The notes under the pieces: model-generated
What the model was told of the DNA's origin: nothing
Seen by the model: only the letters and a program-made list of their open reading frames with translations
Databases searched by the model: none
Source: Talpa occidentalis
Lineage: Eukaryota; Chordata; Mammalia; Eulipotyphla; Talpidae
DNA length: 64,000 nucleotides
Direction: 5' to 3'
Assembly: GCF_014898055.3 (NCBI RefSeq)
Contig: NW_023601104.1
Coordinates: 39,620,210-39,684,209 of the forward strand
Made by a program: the position numbers and the translations under genes
In this document: positions 1-10,257 of the stretch, in pieces
How the letters are laid out: every line of letters begins with the position of its first letter
How positions within the stretch are numbered: the stretch's first letter is position 1

Positions 1-231
1 GAGGTACAGGCCAGAGGTGTGAAGGTTGAGAGGATTCACCAGAGACAGAGTGGGGAACAGAACAGGCAGACTGACTGAAACATACTGCTGAGGGGAGCAG
101 CGGGCAAGACTGGAGAGGTCTGCTGCGCCATGTGGGTTGCTTCTTGGCCTGCCAGGGATCAAACTCGTATGGCAGAGGCTGCAGACAGCTTCATAGGTTG
201 CATCTTAACCCCTTGCGTCACCAAGGAGGCC
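1..231 (-). repeat. tRNA-derived SINE, subtype 1, cut by window edge
   Basis: Minus-strand copy whose A-rich tail lies beyond position 1. It ends with the reversed head (accaaggaggcc). Confidence 0.9.
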
Positions 232-239
232 TTCTTTTC

Positions 240-508
240 TTTTTTTAAGATTTATTCATTTATGCATACAAGAGCTGGGGTGTAGGCCAGAAGTGCAGGG
301 GGTGAGAGGGTTCACCAGAGACAGAGTGGGGAGCAGAACAGAAAGATTGACTGAAATTCACTGCTGAGGGGAGCAGCAGAGAGAGACAGGAGAGGTCTGC
401 TGCGCCATGTGGGTTAGCTCTTGGCTGGGGATCAAACCCCCACTGTGGTGGATGTGGATAGCTTCATAGTGATGAGACTTAACCCCTTGTGCCACCAGGG
501 AAGCACCC
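240..508 (-). repeat. tRNA-derived SINE, subtype 1
   Basis: Nearly full length: T-rich tail, tttatgcatacaagagctgg, body, and reversed B box region diverged (gggatcaaacccc). Confidence 0.9.
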
Positions 509-567
509 TTGGCAAATTCTTTCAAAAATGTAAATACTGGAACTCCACTCAGAAATGCAGATTCATT

Positions 568-815
568 GGGCCTCCCCTGGTGTTGCAGGCTGTTGAGCGC
601 AGTGCTGTGTAGCTGTCAGCAGCCTCTGCAGCACTGGTTTGATCCCGGCCGGCTGGCGAGGGTCCCACATGGCTCAGCAGACCTCTCCTGACTCACCCGC
701 TGTTCCCCTCAGCAGTGTATTTCAGTCAGTCTGCCTGTTCTGTTCACCACGCTTCCCACACATCTGACCTGTACCCTGATTCTTGTATAAATAAATTAAT
801 AAATCTTAAAAAAAA
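568..815 (+). repeat. tRNA-derived SINE, intermediate
   Basis: Flanked by a perfect 15-bp TSD AAATGCAGATTCATT (553-567, 816-830). The next SINE, in opposite orientation, starts right after the second copy. Confidence 0.92.
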
Positions 816-830
816 AAATGCAGATTCATT

Positions 831-1108
831 TTTTTTAAAGATTTATTTATTTATGCATACAAGAACTGGGGTACAGGCCAGAGGTGTGTGTGTGGGGGTG
901 AGAGGATTCACCAGAGACAGAGTGGGGAACAGAACAGGCGGACTGACGGACTGACTGAAATACACTGCTGAGGGGAGCAGCGGGTGAGACAGGAAAGGTC
1001 TGCTGTACCATGTGGGTAGCTCCCTGGCCGGGGATCGAACTCATGCTGCAATGGCTGCAGACAGCTTCATAGGTTGCATCTTAATCCCTTGCACCACTAG
1101 GGAGGCCC
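831..1108 (-). repeat. tRNA-derived SINE, subtype 1
   Basis: TSD CAGATTCATT at 821-830 and 1109-1118, overlapping the TSD of the preceding SINE. Confidence 0.92.
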
Positions 1109-2015
1109 CAGATTCATTTTTTTAGGTGATGGGACTCAGACATTTTCTTTTTCTTTTTACAAGCTTTTCCGTTGATTCTGAAACAAAAGAGCCATTTAAC
1201 CATGCATTGAAAAACACTGATCCAGTGGTTATTTATCCTGAAGAGAAAACTTGGGGAAATGAATCATCCTATATAAAAACCTGAGTGGGGTTCCAGTCCA
1301 CAGAGTAGATACCTGTAGTCCAGGGCGAACCTAAAGATAGATTTCCATCGAGGACTATGCAGGAACGGCCACTCGTGGAGGGCAGGGGTGGGGGCAGTGG
1401 GTTTCTGATGAGCTGCAAGTTGGAGCCTGCTGAAAAGCCATACCATAGACATTGTCACAGGGCGCTCACATTGAGTATGACATTTTTATATAAGTCCTCT
1501 AGGGATGAGGCAATTTTACAAAAGCCAAAGGAGAGGGTTGGTAAAAGGCCTCATTGATTTAGTGCACTATTTAACCACTTATTTTCTCTATGTCAATTCA
1601 GATAATAGTACCAATTAAGTAACCACTTAGACTAGGACGGACTAACAAGACTCTGATGATGAAAAAATGAGGACTCTGAAAATGAAGAAAAAGTAGAAAC
1701 AACTTCATGGAACTTCCCTTGTTCTCATGGGCCTGCACCTAAAGTTCAGTGACCTCAGTAGTAAGGACCAAGAAGAGCAGAACTTTCTTCCATTTTGGAC
1801 CCTGAGAAAGGATGTCTCTCAGGCCTCATCACCCCCAAAACACCCAAGGTTCTGGTTCATATTTTCTTTCTAGCTAGACATACCACTAGCTATGAAACTT
1901 ATATGATAAGTATTTCATATAACTCAGACTTCCAAGTTTCATATCTTGCTGGGCAATAAGACCTATTAGAAATTTCAGTGTGGCAAACCTAGCCATGGTC
2001 TTTATAAGGTATGTG
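1109..2015. other. Unique intergenic sequence
   Basis: About 900 bp between SINEs. No coding, RNA or repeat signature recognised. Confidence 0.5.
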
Positions 2016-2237
2016 GGGCCTCCCTGGTGGTGCAAGGGTTAAGACGCAACCTATGAATCCATAGCAGACCTCTCCTGTCTCGCCCACTGCTCCACTCAGC
2101 AGTGTATTTCAGTAAATCTGTCTGTTCTGCTTCCCATTGTGTCTCTGGTGAATCCTCTCACCTCCCCTCTGTGCTATACCCCAGTTCTTCTATGCTATAA
2201 ATAAATAAAAATAAACAAATAAATAAAAATCTTTTCT
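2016..2237 (+). repeat. tRNA-derived SINE, subtype 1, internally deleted
   Basis: The head GGGCCTCCCTGGTGGTGCAAGG is present, but the segment carrying the B box is missing (joined near 2065). It ends in a degenerate AAATAAA-rich tail. Confidence 0.88.
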
Positions 2238-2411
2238 AATAAAATCCAACATTCTGTTAAGAAAATATCATTTCATGCCCAAGTAATTGCCCAGAAACAA
2301 AACTTGTTTAACATGAGGAAACATGTTTTAAATTCACCATTGGAACAAAATTAAGGAAGATCACATTATATTAAGAGTTACTGAAGATACATTTGAAAAT
2401 TATCAGCAACT

Positions 2412-2713
2412 GGGCCTCCCTGGTGTCACAGGAGTTAAAGTCTCAGCGCTATCAAGCTATGGCCAGCCCATCTCTAGCCACACTGCTGCATGAGTTTGAT
2501 CCTTACTCAGGGAGCAACCCACATACTGCAGGAGACCTCTCCTGCCTCGCCCGCTGCTCCCCTCAGCAGTGTATTTCAGTCAATCTGCCTGTTCTGTTCC
2601 CCACTCTGTCTCTGGTGAATCCTCGTCCCCGCCCCCCCCCACCTCTGGCCTACCCCCCAGTTCTTCTAAGCATAAATAAAAATAAATCTTTTAAAAAGAA
2701 AAGAAAAGAAAAA
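2412..2713 (+). repeat. tRNA-derived SINE, subtype 1
   Basis: The head is slightly decayed (tggtgtcacaggagttaaag). The C-rich run in the 3' half and a tail of AAAAG units end near 2713. Confidence 0.88.
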
Positions 2714-2734
2714 TGTCAGCAGCCATTTGTAAGA

Positions 2735-2955
2735 GTAACAGTTAAAGTTAATTAAGAGCCTACTATGTGCCAGGTATTGTTCTAAGTGCTTTGTTTGTAT
2801 TAACTTACTTAATTATCCTAAGAACCACTGCTTTGCTGCAATTATTGTTATTCCTATTCTACAAAAGAAAACAATGAAACTCACAGAGTTTGAATAATGG
2901 ACCTAGGATCTGAACCAAGGTAGGCTCAGCTTTAGAACCCATATCCTTATGGACT
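2735..2955 (-). repeat. MIR SINE relic
   Basis: Contains the reverse complement of MIR core/3' signatures (cctactatgtgccaggtatt, ttctaagtgctttg, aattatcctaagaacca and a TCTGAACC motif). Ancient and diverged. Confidence 0.75.
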
Positions 2956-2960
2956 AATAA

Positions 2961-3648
2961 AATCTGCCTCTAATTAGCAACAAAAGGAAATCATTATACT
3001 TAAATGTGATCAACATTAAATATTAAACTTTACAATAAAAGGCAAAATACTCATTAAAATTCAGGAACAAGTTCAGTGTCAGGATGTTTTTGAGCACGTG
3101 TCAATATTTGGCATCATCCGCTCCCTTTTGATCTGAACAATTTACAAAAGGGATAAAAATCAAATAAGGAGCAAAAAGCCCATTGTATTACTGTTAAAGG
3201 CTAAAATATATGGATTATCTTTGCGGAAAATGATCTTTAAGAGGTTGAGTTACTGACCACAGCAGACTTGGCTGACCCGGGTAATGGATGTCCTGAGCAG
3301 AGACAGATCTCCCCTAGTGGAAGGACTAGCCAAGCCTGCCTGCTTTACTTTCCTCCAGTATGGATGAGTACAGGGACCCCAGGAATACCATGCTTGACTC
3401 AGCTCCTGCCCTTATGATTCTTTTTTTAAAATATTTAATTTAATTCAATCACAACTTACAAATTACCAAGAACAGAATGCTAGCAGAGACAAGCACCTGA
3501 GAAAGGCAGAACATTTCCTTCTCTCTCACTTTGTGACAATTTAGGCATTGGGTTAACAGAAAAGGTGAAGGAACTTTCCAGATGCCTATTATGTGCTGAA
3601 CCATTCACTTGTGATAGCTAATTGAACACTTTAAAACTCACATCAGGA
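2961..3648. other. Unique intergenic sequence
   Basis: About 690 bp, nothing recognised apart from a possible MIR scrap near 3580-3600. Confidence 0.4.
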
Positions 3649-3818
3649 GGGCCTCCCTGGTGGCACAAGGGGTTAACTCTCAGCACTATGAAGCTATCAG
3701 CAGCCACTGCAGCATGAGTTCGATCCCTGGCCATGGAGGTGACCCACATGGCACAGCAGACTATTCCTGTCTCACCCGCCTCTGCCCTCAGCAGTGTTTT
3801 TCAGACAATCTGTCTGTT
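3649..3818 (+). repeat. tRNA-derived SINE, subtype 1, 3' truncated
   Basis: Head, A box, B box (gttcgatccctgg) and body up to about tctgtctgttg, where it abuts the next SINE head to tail. Confidence 0.88.
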
Positions 3819-4079
3819 GTGCCTCCCTGGTGGTGCAGCAGTTAAAGACACAGTGCTATCAAGCTATCAGCAGTCACTGCAGCACGAGTTCAATCCCCAG
3901 CCAGGGAGGTGACTCACGTGGCACAGCAACTCTCCTGCCTTGCCCGCTGCTCCCCTCAGCAGTATATTTCAGTAGATCCGCCTGCTCTACTCCATACTCT
4001 GCCTGTGGTGAATCCTCTTGCCCTCCTGCGCCTCTGACCTAGCTCTTGTATGCATAAATAACTAAATCTTAAAAAAAAA
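3819..4079 (+). repeat. tRNA-derived SINE, subtype 1
   Basis: Starts abruptly at TGCCTCCCTGG inside the preceding copy and ends AAATCTT(A)n. Confidence 0.9.
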
Positions 4080-4126
4080 AATTGAACACAGGGTGTTGTT
4101 AACTTTTTTTAAGAGTACATGGAACA

Positions 4127-4440
4127 GGGCCTCCCCGGTGGCGCAGCGGTTGAGCGCTGAGTTGCGAAGCTGCCCGCGGCCTCTGCGGCGCTGGTTCGAT
4201 CCCCGGCTGCTCCCCGGCCGCCGGTGAGGGTCCCACATGGTGCGCAGACCTCTCCTGCCGCCCGCTGCTCCCCTCAGCAGTGTACTTCGGTCCTTCTGCC
4301 TGCTCTGCTCCCCGCTCTGGCTCTGGTGAATTCTCTCACCCTCCCGCGCTTCTGACTGTACCCAGTGCATGTATAAACAAAAACAAACAAACAAACCAGC
4401 AAAACAAATAAATAAAGCATGCCTCTATAAAAAAAAAAAA
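4127..4440 (+). repeat. tRNA-derived SINE, subtype 3
   Basis: GC-rich copy with perfect TSD AAGAGTACATGGAACA (4111-4126, 4441-4456). The tail has AAAC units, then GCATGCCTCTAT and poly(A). Confidence 0.95.
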
Positions 4441-4656
4441 AAGAGTACATGGAACATAACTCAATGATTCATTTGAAGTGACTGAGATGTAATACTCAGC
4501 CCTTCTTTTTTAAAAAAATTTATATACACATGCATTTTTACATCATTGTTCATTTTTGTACAATGTTTGATTTCTCCTCTCAGGAGTAGTTCCTGTAAAA
4601 TTCACACCACCAATTTACCCGTGAACCATCACCATAGTCCTTTATTCAGCCCTTCT

Positions 4657-5211
4657 TTTTTTTCTCTTAAAAATTTATTTATTGATGCATACAAGAACTG
4701 GGGTACAGGCCAGAGGTGTGGGAGGTGAGAGGATTCACCAGATACAGAGCGGGGAACAGAACTGGCAGATAGGACCTCCCTGGTGGCACAAAGGGTTAAG
4801 CACCGTACTATGAAGCAATCCCCAGCCTCTGTAGCACGAGTTCGATCCCCAGCAGGCCAGGGAGAAACCCACATGGTACAGCAGACCTCTCCTATCTCAC
4901 CCTCTGTTCCCCTCAGCAGTGTATTTCAGTCAGTCTGCCTGTTCTGTTCCCCACTCTGTCTCTTTGGTGAATCCTCTCACCCCCGCATCTCTGGCCTGTA
5001 CCCCAGCTCTTGTATGCATAAATAAATAAATCTTTTTAAAAAAAAGAACAGGCAGATAAACTTGAAGTACACTGCTGAGGGGAGCGAGGTCTGGAGGTCT
5101 GCTGTGCCATGTGGGTTGCTTCCTGGCTGGCCAGGGATTGAACTCACGCTGCAGAGGCTGTGGGCAGCTTCACAGCCCTGCGCTTAACCCCTTGCGCCAC
5201 CAGGGAGGCCC
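4657..5211 (-). repeat. tRNA-derived SINE, subtype 1, split by a nested SINE
   Basis: Outer element 4657-4771 plus 5046-5211. Near-identical TSD TATTCAGCC(C)TTCTT at 4643-4657 and from 5212. Confidence 0.9.
4772..5045 (+). repeat. tRNA-derived SINE, subtype 1, nested
   Basis: Inserted in opposite orientation into the outer SINE. TSD (a)ctggcagata / caggcagata at 4761-4771 and 5048-5058. Confidence 0.9.
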
Positions 5212-5378
5212 TATTCAGCCTTTCTTAACATAACAGCTGCTAGTTTATAATAAACCCTGTTATTGCAGCTCTAGAATTTGGTTGCAAATGTCATTGGCCC
5301 TTTAGTATCAAAAGCCAACAGTGCTTCAAGGCAAATTACAAGGACTTCAAAGAAATGACTGTAAAAATCCCAGGTTGG

Positions 5379-5641
5379 GGGCCTCCCTGGTGGCGCAAGG
5401 ATTTGAGACGCAACCTATGAGGCAGTCCGCAGCCACTGCAGCACGAGTTCTATCCCTGGCCAGGGAGCTACCCACATGGCGTGGCAGACTACTCCTGTCC
5501 CATCCGCTCGCTGCTCCCCTCAGCAGTGTATTTCAGTCAATCTGCCTGTTCTGTTCTCCGCTCTGTCTCTGATGGGTTCTCATGCCCCACACCTCTGCCT
5601 GTACCCCAGTTCTTGTGTGCATAAATAAATAAATCTTAAAA
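5379..5641 (+). repeat. tRNA-derived SINE, subtype 1
   Basis: Perfect 16-bp TSD AAAAATCCCAGGTTGG (5363-5378, 5642-5657). Confidence 0.93.
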
Positions 5642-6000
5642 AAAAATCCCAGGTTGGAATAGCTTACAACAACTTCAAGGAAGTTGATAAATGGTTTTTA
5701 AGAGTAGAGAACTTCTTGAGACTGTTTCACATCTTTCCTCAACAGACTGTGCCCGTGTGGTTATAGGTCTGCAAGAATCTCTGGTCAAAAGAATTGTCAG
5801 AAGCAGAGAAAAGTAGGAATGGGGCCAATGCATAGGATGATGTAGATGAAGTGGGGAGAGGAGGTGGGACAGCGTTGGCTGGTGGATAGTGGATCAGAGC
5901 CTCCAGATGTATCACTTGCTTTAAATCCCTCCTCTCTTTTCCTCCCCTTTTCTCTCTCATCTCTTCCCCAGTCTGTACTAATTCAAACTTATTCAGAATA

Positions 6001-6303
6001 GGGCCTCCCCGGTGGCGCAGCGGTTGAGCGCTGGGTTGCGAAGCTGCCCGCGGCCTCTGCGGCGCCGGTTCGATCCCCGGCTGCTTCCCGGCCACCGGAG
6101 GAGGGTCCCGCATGGCGCGCAGACCTCTCCTGCCGCCGGCTGCTCCCCTCAGCAGTGTACTTCGGTCCTTCTGCCTGCTTTGCTCCCCACTCTGGCTCTG
6201 GTGAATTCTCTCACCCTCCCGCACTTCTGACTGTACCCAGTGCATGTATAAACAAAGAAAGAAAGAAAGAAAGAAAGAAAACATGCCTCTATAAAAAAAA
6301 AAA
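6001..6303 (+). repeat. tRNA-derived SINE, subtype 3 (reference-quality copy)
   Basis: A box TGGCGCAGCGG at 6013-6023 and B box GGTTCGATCCC at 6067-6077 are intact. The tail has (GAAA)n, ACATGCCTCTAT (6281-6292) and poly(A). Perfect TSD AAACTTATTCAGAATA (5985-6000, 6304-6319). Confidence 0.95.
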
Positions 6304-6319
6304 AAACTTATTCAGAATA

Positions 6320-7069
6320 TAGAGAGTTAATCAAGCAAGGAATTGTGGAGAAATTGACATCTCTGACAGTTTTTCAAAGAATGCTAGAATAACAACTATT
6401 TCTGTGGGCAGCACCTTGTGCCTGTGAATGAAAACTGGGTGACGATTTAAGTGTGGTCTTATACAGAGATGTATTGGGGAGTGGAGTGACTAGGAGTGAG
6501 AGCAGATGTCTGGGGCTGGTAGGTGAAGGAGGAGTAGGCAAACGGGGCTTTATTTATACTTGACTTTTTGTCATCCTTCCTAGACAGCAAAGTTGGAGCA
6601 CATACAGAGAACAGGTAGCCACAGCAAGAAGCTAGTGAGCATCTCTGAGTAATAGTGATCACAAGCAATGGTTTTTAAACATAATGGAACGCTGCCCGTG
6701 GCTCACTTGTTACATGTGAAAGTTTCAGATCCCAACCATAGAAAATTGGATCCAATAGGTCATAGTTGGACCCAAATTTCCAGGTATTTTGAAACAGGTG
6801 GACTCTGAACCATACTTTGAGAAAACCTAAGCCATGGGGTACCTATAGGAGCCAACAGATTTTCCTGAGCCACAAACAACAATTGTTTTCTAACTTTTCA
6901 GAATTATCTGTGTCCTGGAAAAATCAATGTGTAGGTAGAATGTTTGGCCCAGCTGTACATTCTTTTCTTTCCAGAATATATTACAGTAGTTAACAATTCA
7001 TAGAAATCTGGACATTACCTGATAATAATAATCAAACACATCGTTTAAGAGAGACTTTCCTCCTTCAAA
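6320..7069. other. Unique intergenic sequence
   Basis: About 750 bp between SINEs with no recognisable gene or repeat. The short stretch 5658-5984 to its left is likewise featureless. Confidence 0.5.
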
Positions 7070-7078
7070 GTTACTTGA

Positions 7079-7350
7079 GGGCCTCCCCTGGTGGCGCTGG
7101 AGGTTGAGTGCTGCACTGTGAAGCTGTCCGCAGACTCTGCAGCACGGGTTCGATCCCGGCCAGCCAGTGAGAATCCCACATGGCGAAGCAGACCACTCCT
7201 GTCTCACCCGTTGCTCCCCTCAGCAGTGTATTTCACTCGGTCTGCCTGTTCTGTTCCCTGCTCTCTCTCTGGTGAGTTCTCTCACCATCCCGCGCCTCTA
7301 AACTGTACCCCAGTTCTTGTATGTATGAATAAATAAACCTTTAAAAAAAA
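7079..7350 (+). repeat. tRNA-derived SINE, subtype 1
   Basis: TSD GTTACTTGA (7070-7078, 7351-7359), the same target as the adjoining L1. Confidence 0.92.
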
Positions 7351-7359
7351 GTTACTTGA

Positions 7360-7579
7360 AAATACCGGATGGCCTCACTCATAGCAGGAATCTAGAAAAC
7401 TTAAATAAGGGACCAGGAAAAAGAATAACTATAAGAAAGAAAATATCAAAATCAACAAACAACTATGAACCAGAGACACTCTATGGGGGGTGGGGGGCGG
7501 GGAAAGGAGGGCTTGGGGTCAAAATAAGGGGGTTGTAATTGTATGGGGAATATAAAAATAAAATTTAAATTAAAAAAAT
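7360..7579 (+). mobile_element. 5'-truncated L1, 3' UTR only
   Basis: Matches the 3' ends at 24660-24920 and 49490-49698 (accggatggcctcactcata, ctaggaa-type start; tataaaaataaaattaaa end). It is flanked by TTACTTGA on both sides (7352-7359, 7580-7587), a target-primed insertion. Confidence 0.85.
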
Positions 7580-7587
7580 TTACTTGA

Positions 7588-8289
7588 GATGTTCTTAAGT
7601 GAATCATTTAATTCTTCAGTGAATACAACTTGATGGCAGAGCTGAACAAGAGCCTTCAGTAGAAAAACAGTATAGATAAAGCCAGGCTTGTTGGATCCAT
7701 AGACTGAGCCTGGGGATCTAACCTGCTACTGACTTTAATCTCTCACGTGGTGAGGGGAGTGAGACAATCCCAATCCCTGCACCTGATCCTACACCAGAGC
7801 CATCTGCTCCCCTGGGCAAGCTAGCAGCTCACTGCTGGGGAGGATGATGTGCTCATGCATGAGAGTTTAGGAGGCAGGGGAGGAATGACAATAATTGGCC
7901 CCATGTAGACCCATTAACATGTTTTCAAAGTTACTAGCATCTCCAAGAGTCTCTATCCCTGAGGAGTCAGGTGACTGGGAAGCTGGGATTGAAGGGAAGA
8001 GATTGACACCGTCCCAGCTGGTATATTGAACATTAGCCCCAAAGGACTGCTCTGCCTTAACCCTAAACTTAAATCTTATGTAAATTGTGATCTGTATTTC
8101 CTTAATCCTGGAAAACCATGTTTTTAAGGCTTTTCTTCTATGCCAGGTACTCAATGTATGCTGAGACCTAGATTACAGCAGAGGACCTCCCTGCCTATCA
8201 AGATCACAGTGAAATCAGAAGTATGTGGTTTGGTTGCCAAAAATTTGGGAACTTTCATTGATCTTTCTCTAATTGACTTCTAATTTATT
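7588..8289. other. Unique intergenic sequence
   Basis: About 700 bp. The longest frame (95 codons, minus, 8154-7867) has no recognisable domain. Nothing else seen. Confidence 0.5.
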
Positions 8290-8571
8290 TATTTTTTAAA
8301 GATTTATTTTATGCATACGTCATGAGCTTTGGTGTAGGCAAGAGGTGCGGGGGCGGGGTGAGAGGATCCACCAGAGACAGAGTGGGGAACAGAACAGGCA
8401 GACTGACTGAAATACACTGCTGAGGGGAGCAGTGGGAGCGACGACGGGAGAGGTCTGCTGCGCCATGTGGGCTGATCCCTGTTCGGTTGGGGATCAAATT
8501 TGTGCTGCAGAGCCTGCGGATTGCTTCATAGGCTGCGTCTTATTAACCCTTTGTGCCACCAGGGAGGCCCC
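8290..8571 (-). repeat. tRNA-derived SINE, subtype 1
   Basis: T-rich tail, tttatgcata and a reversed head ending ccaccagggaggcccc. Confidence 0.9.
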
Positions 8572-8585
8572 TGGTTTTTGTTTTT

Positions 8586-8927
8586 TTTCTTTTTTTTTTT
8601 TTTTTTTTAATTTTTTTTTTTTTATAGAGGCATGTTTTTTTTTTTTATTTTTATTTGTTTGTTTGTTTTGTTTTTGTTTATACATGCACTGGGTACAGTC
8701 AGAAGCGCGGGAGGGTGAGAGAATTCACCAGAGCCAGAGCAGGGAGCAGAGCAGGCAGAAGGACCGAAGTACACTGCTGAGGGGAGCAGCGGGCGGCAGG
8801 AGAGGTCTGCGCGCCATGTGGGACCCTCCTCCGGTGGCTGGGGAGCAGCCGGGGATCGAACCGGCGCCGCAGAGGCCGCGGGCAGCTTCGCAACCCAGCG
8901 CTCAACCGCTGCGCCACTGGGGAGGCC
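8586..8927 (-). repeat. tRNA-derived SINE, subtype 3
   Basis: Long T tract, ATAGAGGCATG module (about 8625-8635), reversed B box (gggatcgaacc) and A box. TSD CTGGTTTTTGTTTTT at 8571-8585 and 8928-8942. It sits immediately next to the preceding SINE. Confidence 0.94.
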
Positions 8928-9193
8928 CTGGTTTTTGTTTTTTATCTAATTTAATAAGCTTTGACATTTAACTGATGTTTAAACAAATTACATTTAATAT
9001 GATTTTGGGATGGTTAGATTTGAGTTGATCATCTTGCTATTTGTCTAAAATTTGTCTCATTTTTCCTTTGGTCCCTTTTCCTTGTTTTCTACAAGTTTTC
9101 AAGTATTATTTGTGATTCTATTTTATTTATGTTCTTTGTTGCCTTATTAGCTATATAGTTCTTTGTTTTAGTTTTTTTAATTGGTTGCTCTAA

Positions 9194-9494
9194 ATATTTT
9201 TAAAAAGATTATTTATTTATTTATACAAGATTGATTGATTGATTTATACAAGCAGTGGGTACAGTCAGAAGTGCGGGAGGGTGAGAGAATTCACCAGAGC
9301 CAGAGCGGGGAGCAGAGCAGGCAGGAGGACCGAAGTACACTGCTGAGGGGAGCAGCGGGCGGCAGGAGAGGTCTGCGCGCCATGTGGGACCCTCCTCCAG
9401 TGGCCGGGGAGCAGCCGGGGATCGAACCGGCGCTGGACAGGCTGCGGGCAGCTTCACAACCCAGCGCTCAACCGCTGCGCCACCGGGGAGGCCC
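9194..9494 (-). repeat. tRNA-derived SINE, subtype 2
   Basis: TSD TGGTTGCTCTAA (9182-9193, 9495-9506). It contains a short GATT tandem in the tail. Confidence 0.92.
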
Positions 9495-9589
9495 TGGTTG
9501 CTCTAATTTTTATAGTCTACATCTTGACCTTATCCCATCTAACTTTGAGTGATATACTACTTAATAAATAGTTTAAGAAACTTACAATA

Positions 9590-9849
9590 GGGCCTCCCCG
9601 GTGGTGCAGCGGTTAAGCGCTGGGTTGTGAACCTGCCGGCAGCCTCTGCAGCGCCGGTTCAATCCCCGGCTGCTCCCCGGCCACCAGAGGAGGGTCCCAC
9701 ATGGCGCGCAGACCTCTCCTGCCACCCGCTGCTCCCCTCAGCAGTGTACTTTGGTCCTTCTGCCTGCTCTGCTCCCCGCTCTGGCTCTGGTGAATTCTCT
9801 CACCCTCCCATGCTTCTGACTGTACCCAGTGCTTGTATAAATAAATAAA

Positions 9850-9878
<29 letters not shown>
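9590..9878 (+). repeat. tRNA-derived SINE, subtype 2
   Basis: TSD AAGAAACTTACAATA (9575-9589, 9879-9893) and an A-tail of about 27 nt after AATAAATAAATCTTT. Confidence 0.94.
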
Positions 9879-9882
<4 letters not shown>

Positions 9883-10129
9883 AACTTACAATACTATACT
9901 TCCATTTTTCTGTACCTAGCCTTTACGCTATCACTGTTAAGCATTTTATCTTTGAGATCCCACAATACATTGATATTATTTTTGTTCAACAGTCAATTTT
10001 AAACATATTTAAATAATAGGGAAAACAATCTTTTATACTTTCCCATGCAATTAACATTTCAGTTACTCTTTTTTTCCTTTTTGAGATCCAAATTTCCATC
10101 TGTTCTCATTTTTCTTCTGCTTGAATAAC

Positions 10130-10225
10130 TTTTCTTTTAACATTTCTTATTGTGCTGATCTGCTGGTGATGAATCTTACAGCTATTGAATGTCTGAAAAT
10201 ATCTTATTTGACATTTTGTTCTTTT

Positions 10226-10257
<32 letters not shown>

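Noticed and set aside
3620..4090. AATTGAACAC on both sides of the SINE dimer as a TSD.
   Set aside because: The left copy is about 20 bp away from the SINE start, so the match may be chance.
1..5211. Regular repetition that could suggest a CRISPR-like or tandem array.
   Set aside because: Units are dispersed 250-300 bp retroposons in both orientations, each with its own TSD.
6013..6077. tRNA-like A and B boxes, possibly a tRNA gene.
   Set aside because: The same head occurs in dozens of copies with SINE bodies, tails and TSDs. No acceptor-stem pairing of a real tRNA.
8699..8971. Long open frames on both strands recurring at many places with near-identical products (HQSQSGEQSRQKDRSTLLRG type).
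   Set aside because: They are translations of the GC-rich SINE body, which happens to lack stops. They recur with every copy, on either strand, and match no protein family.
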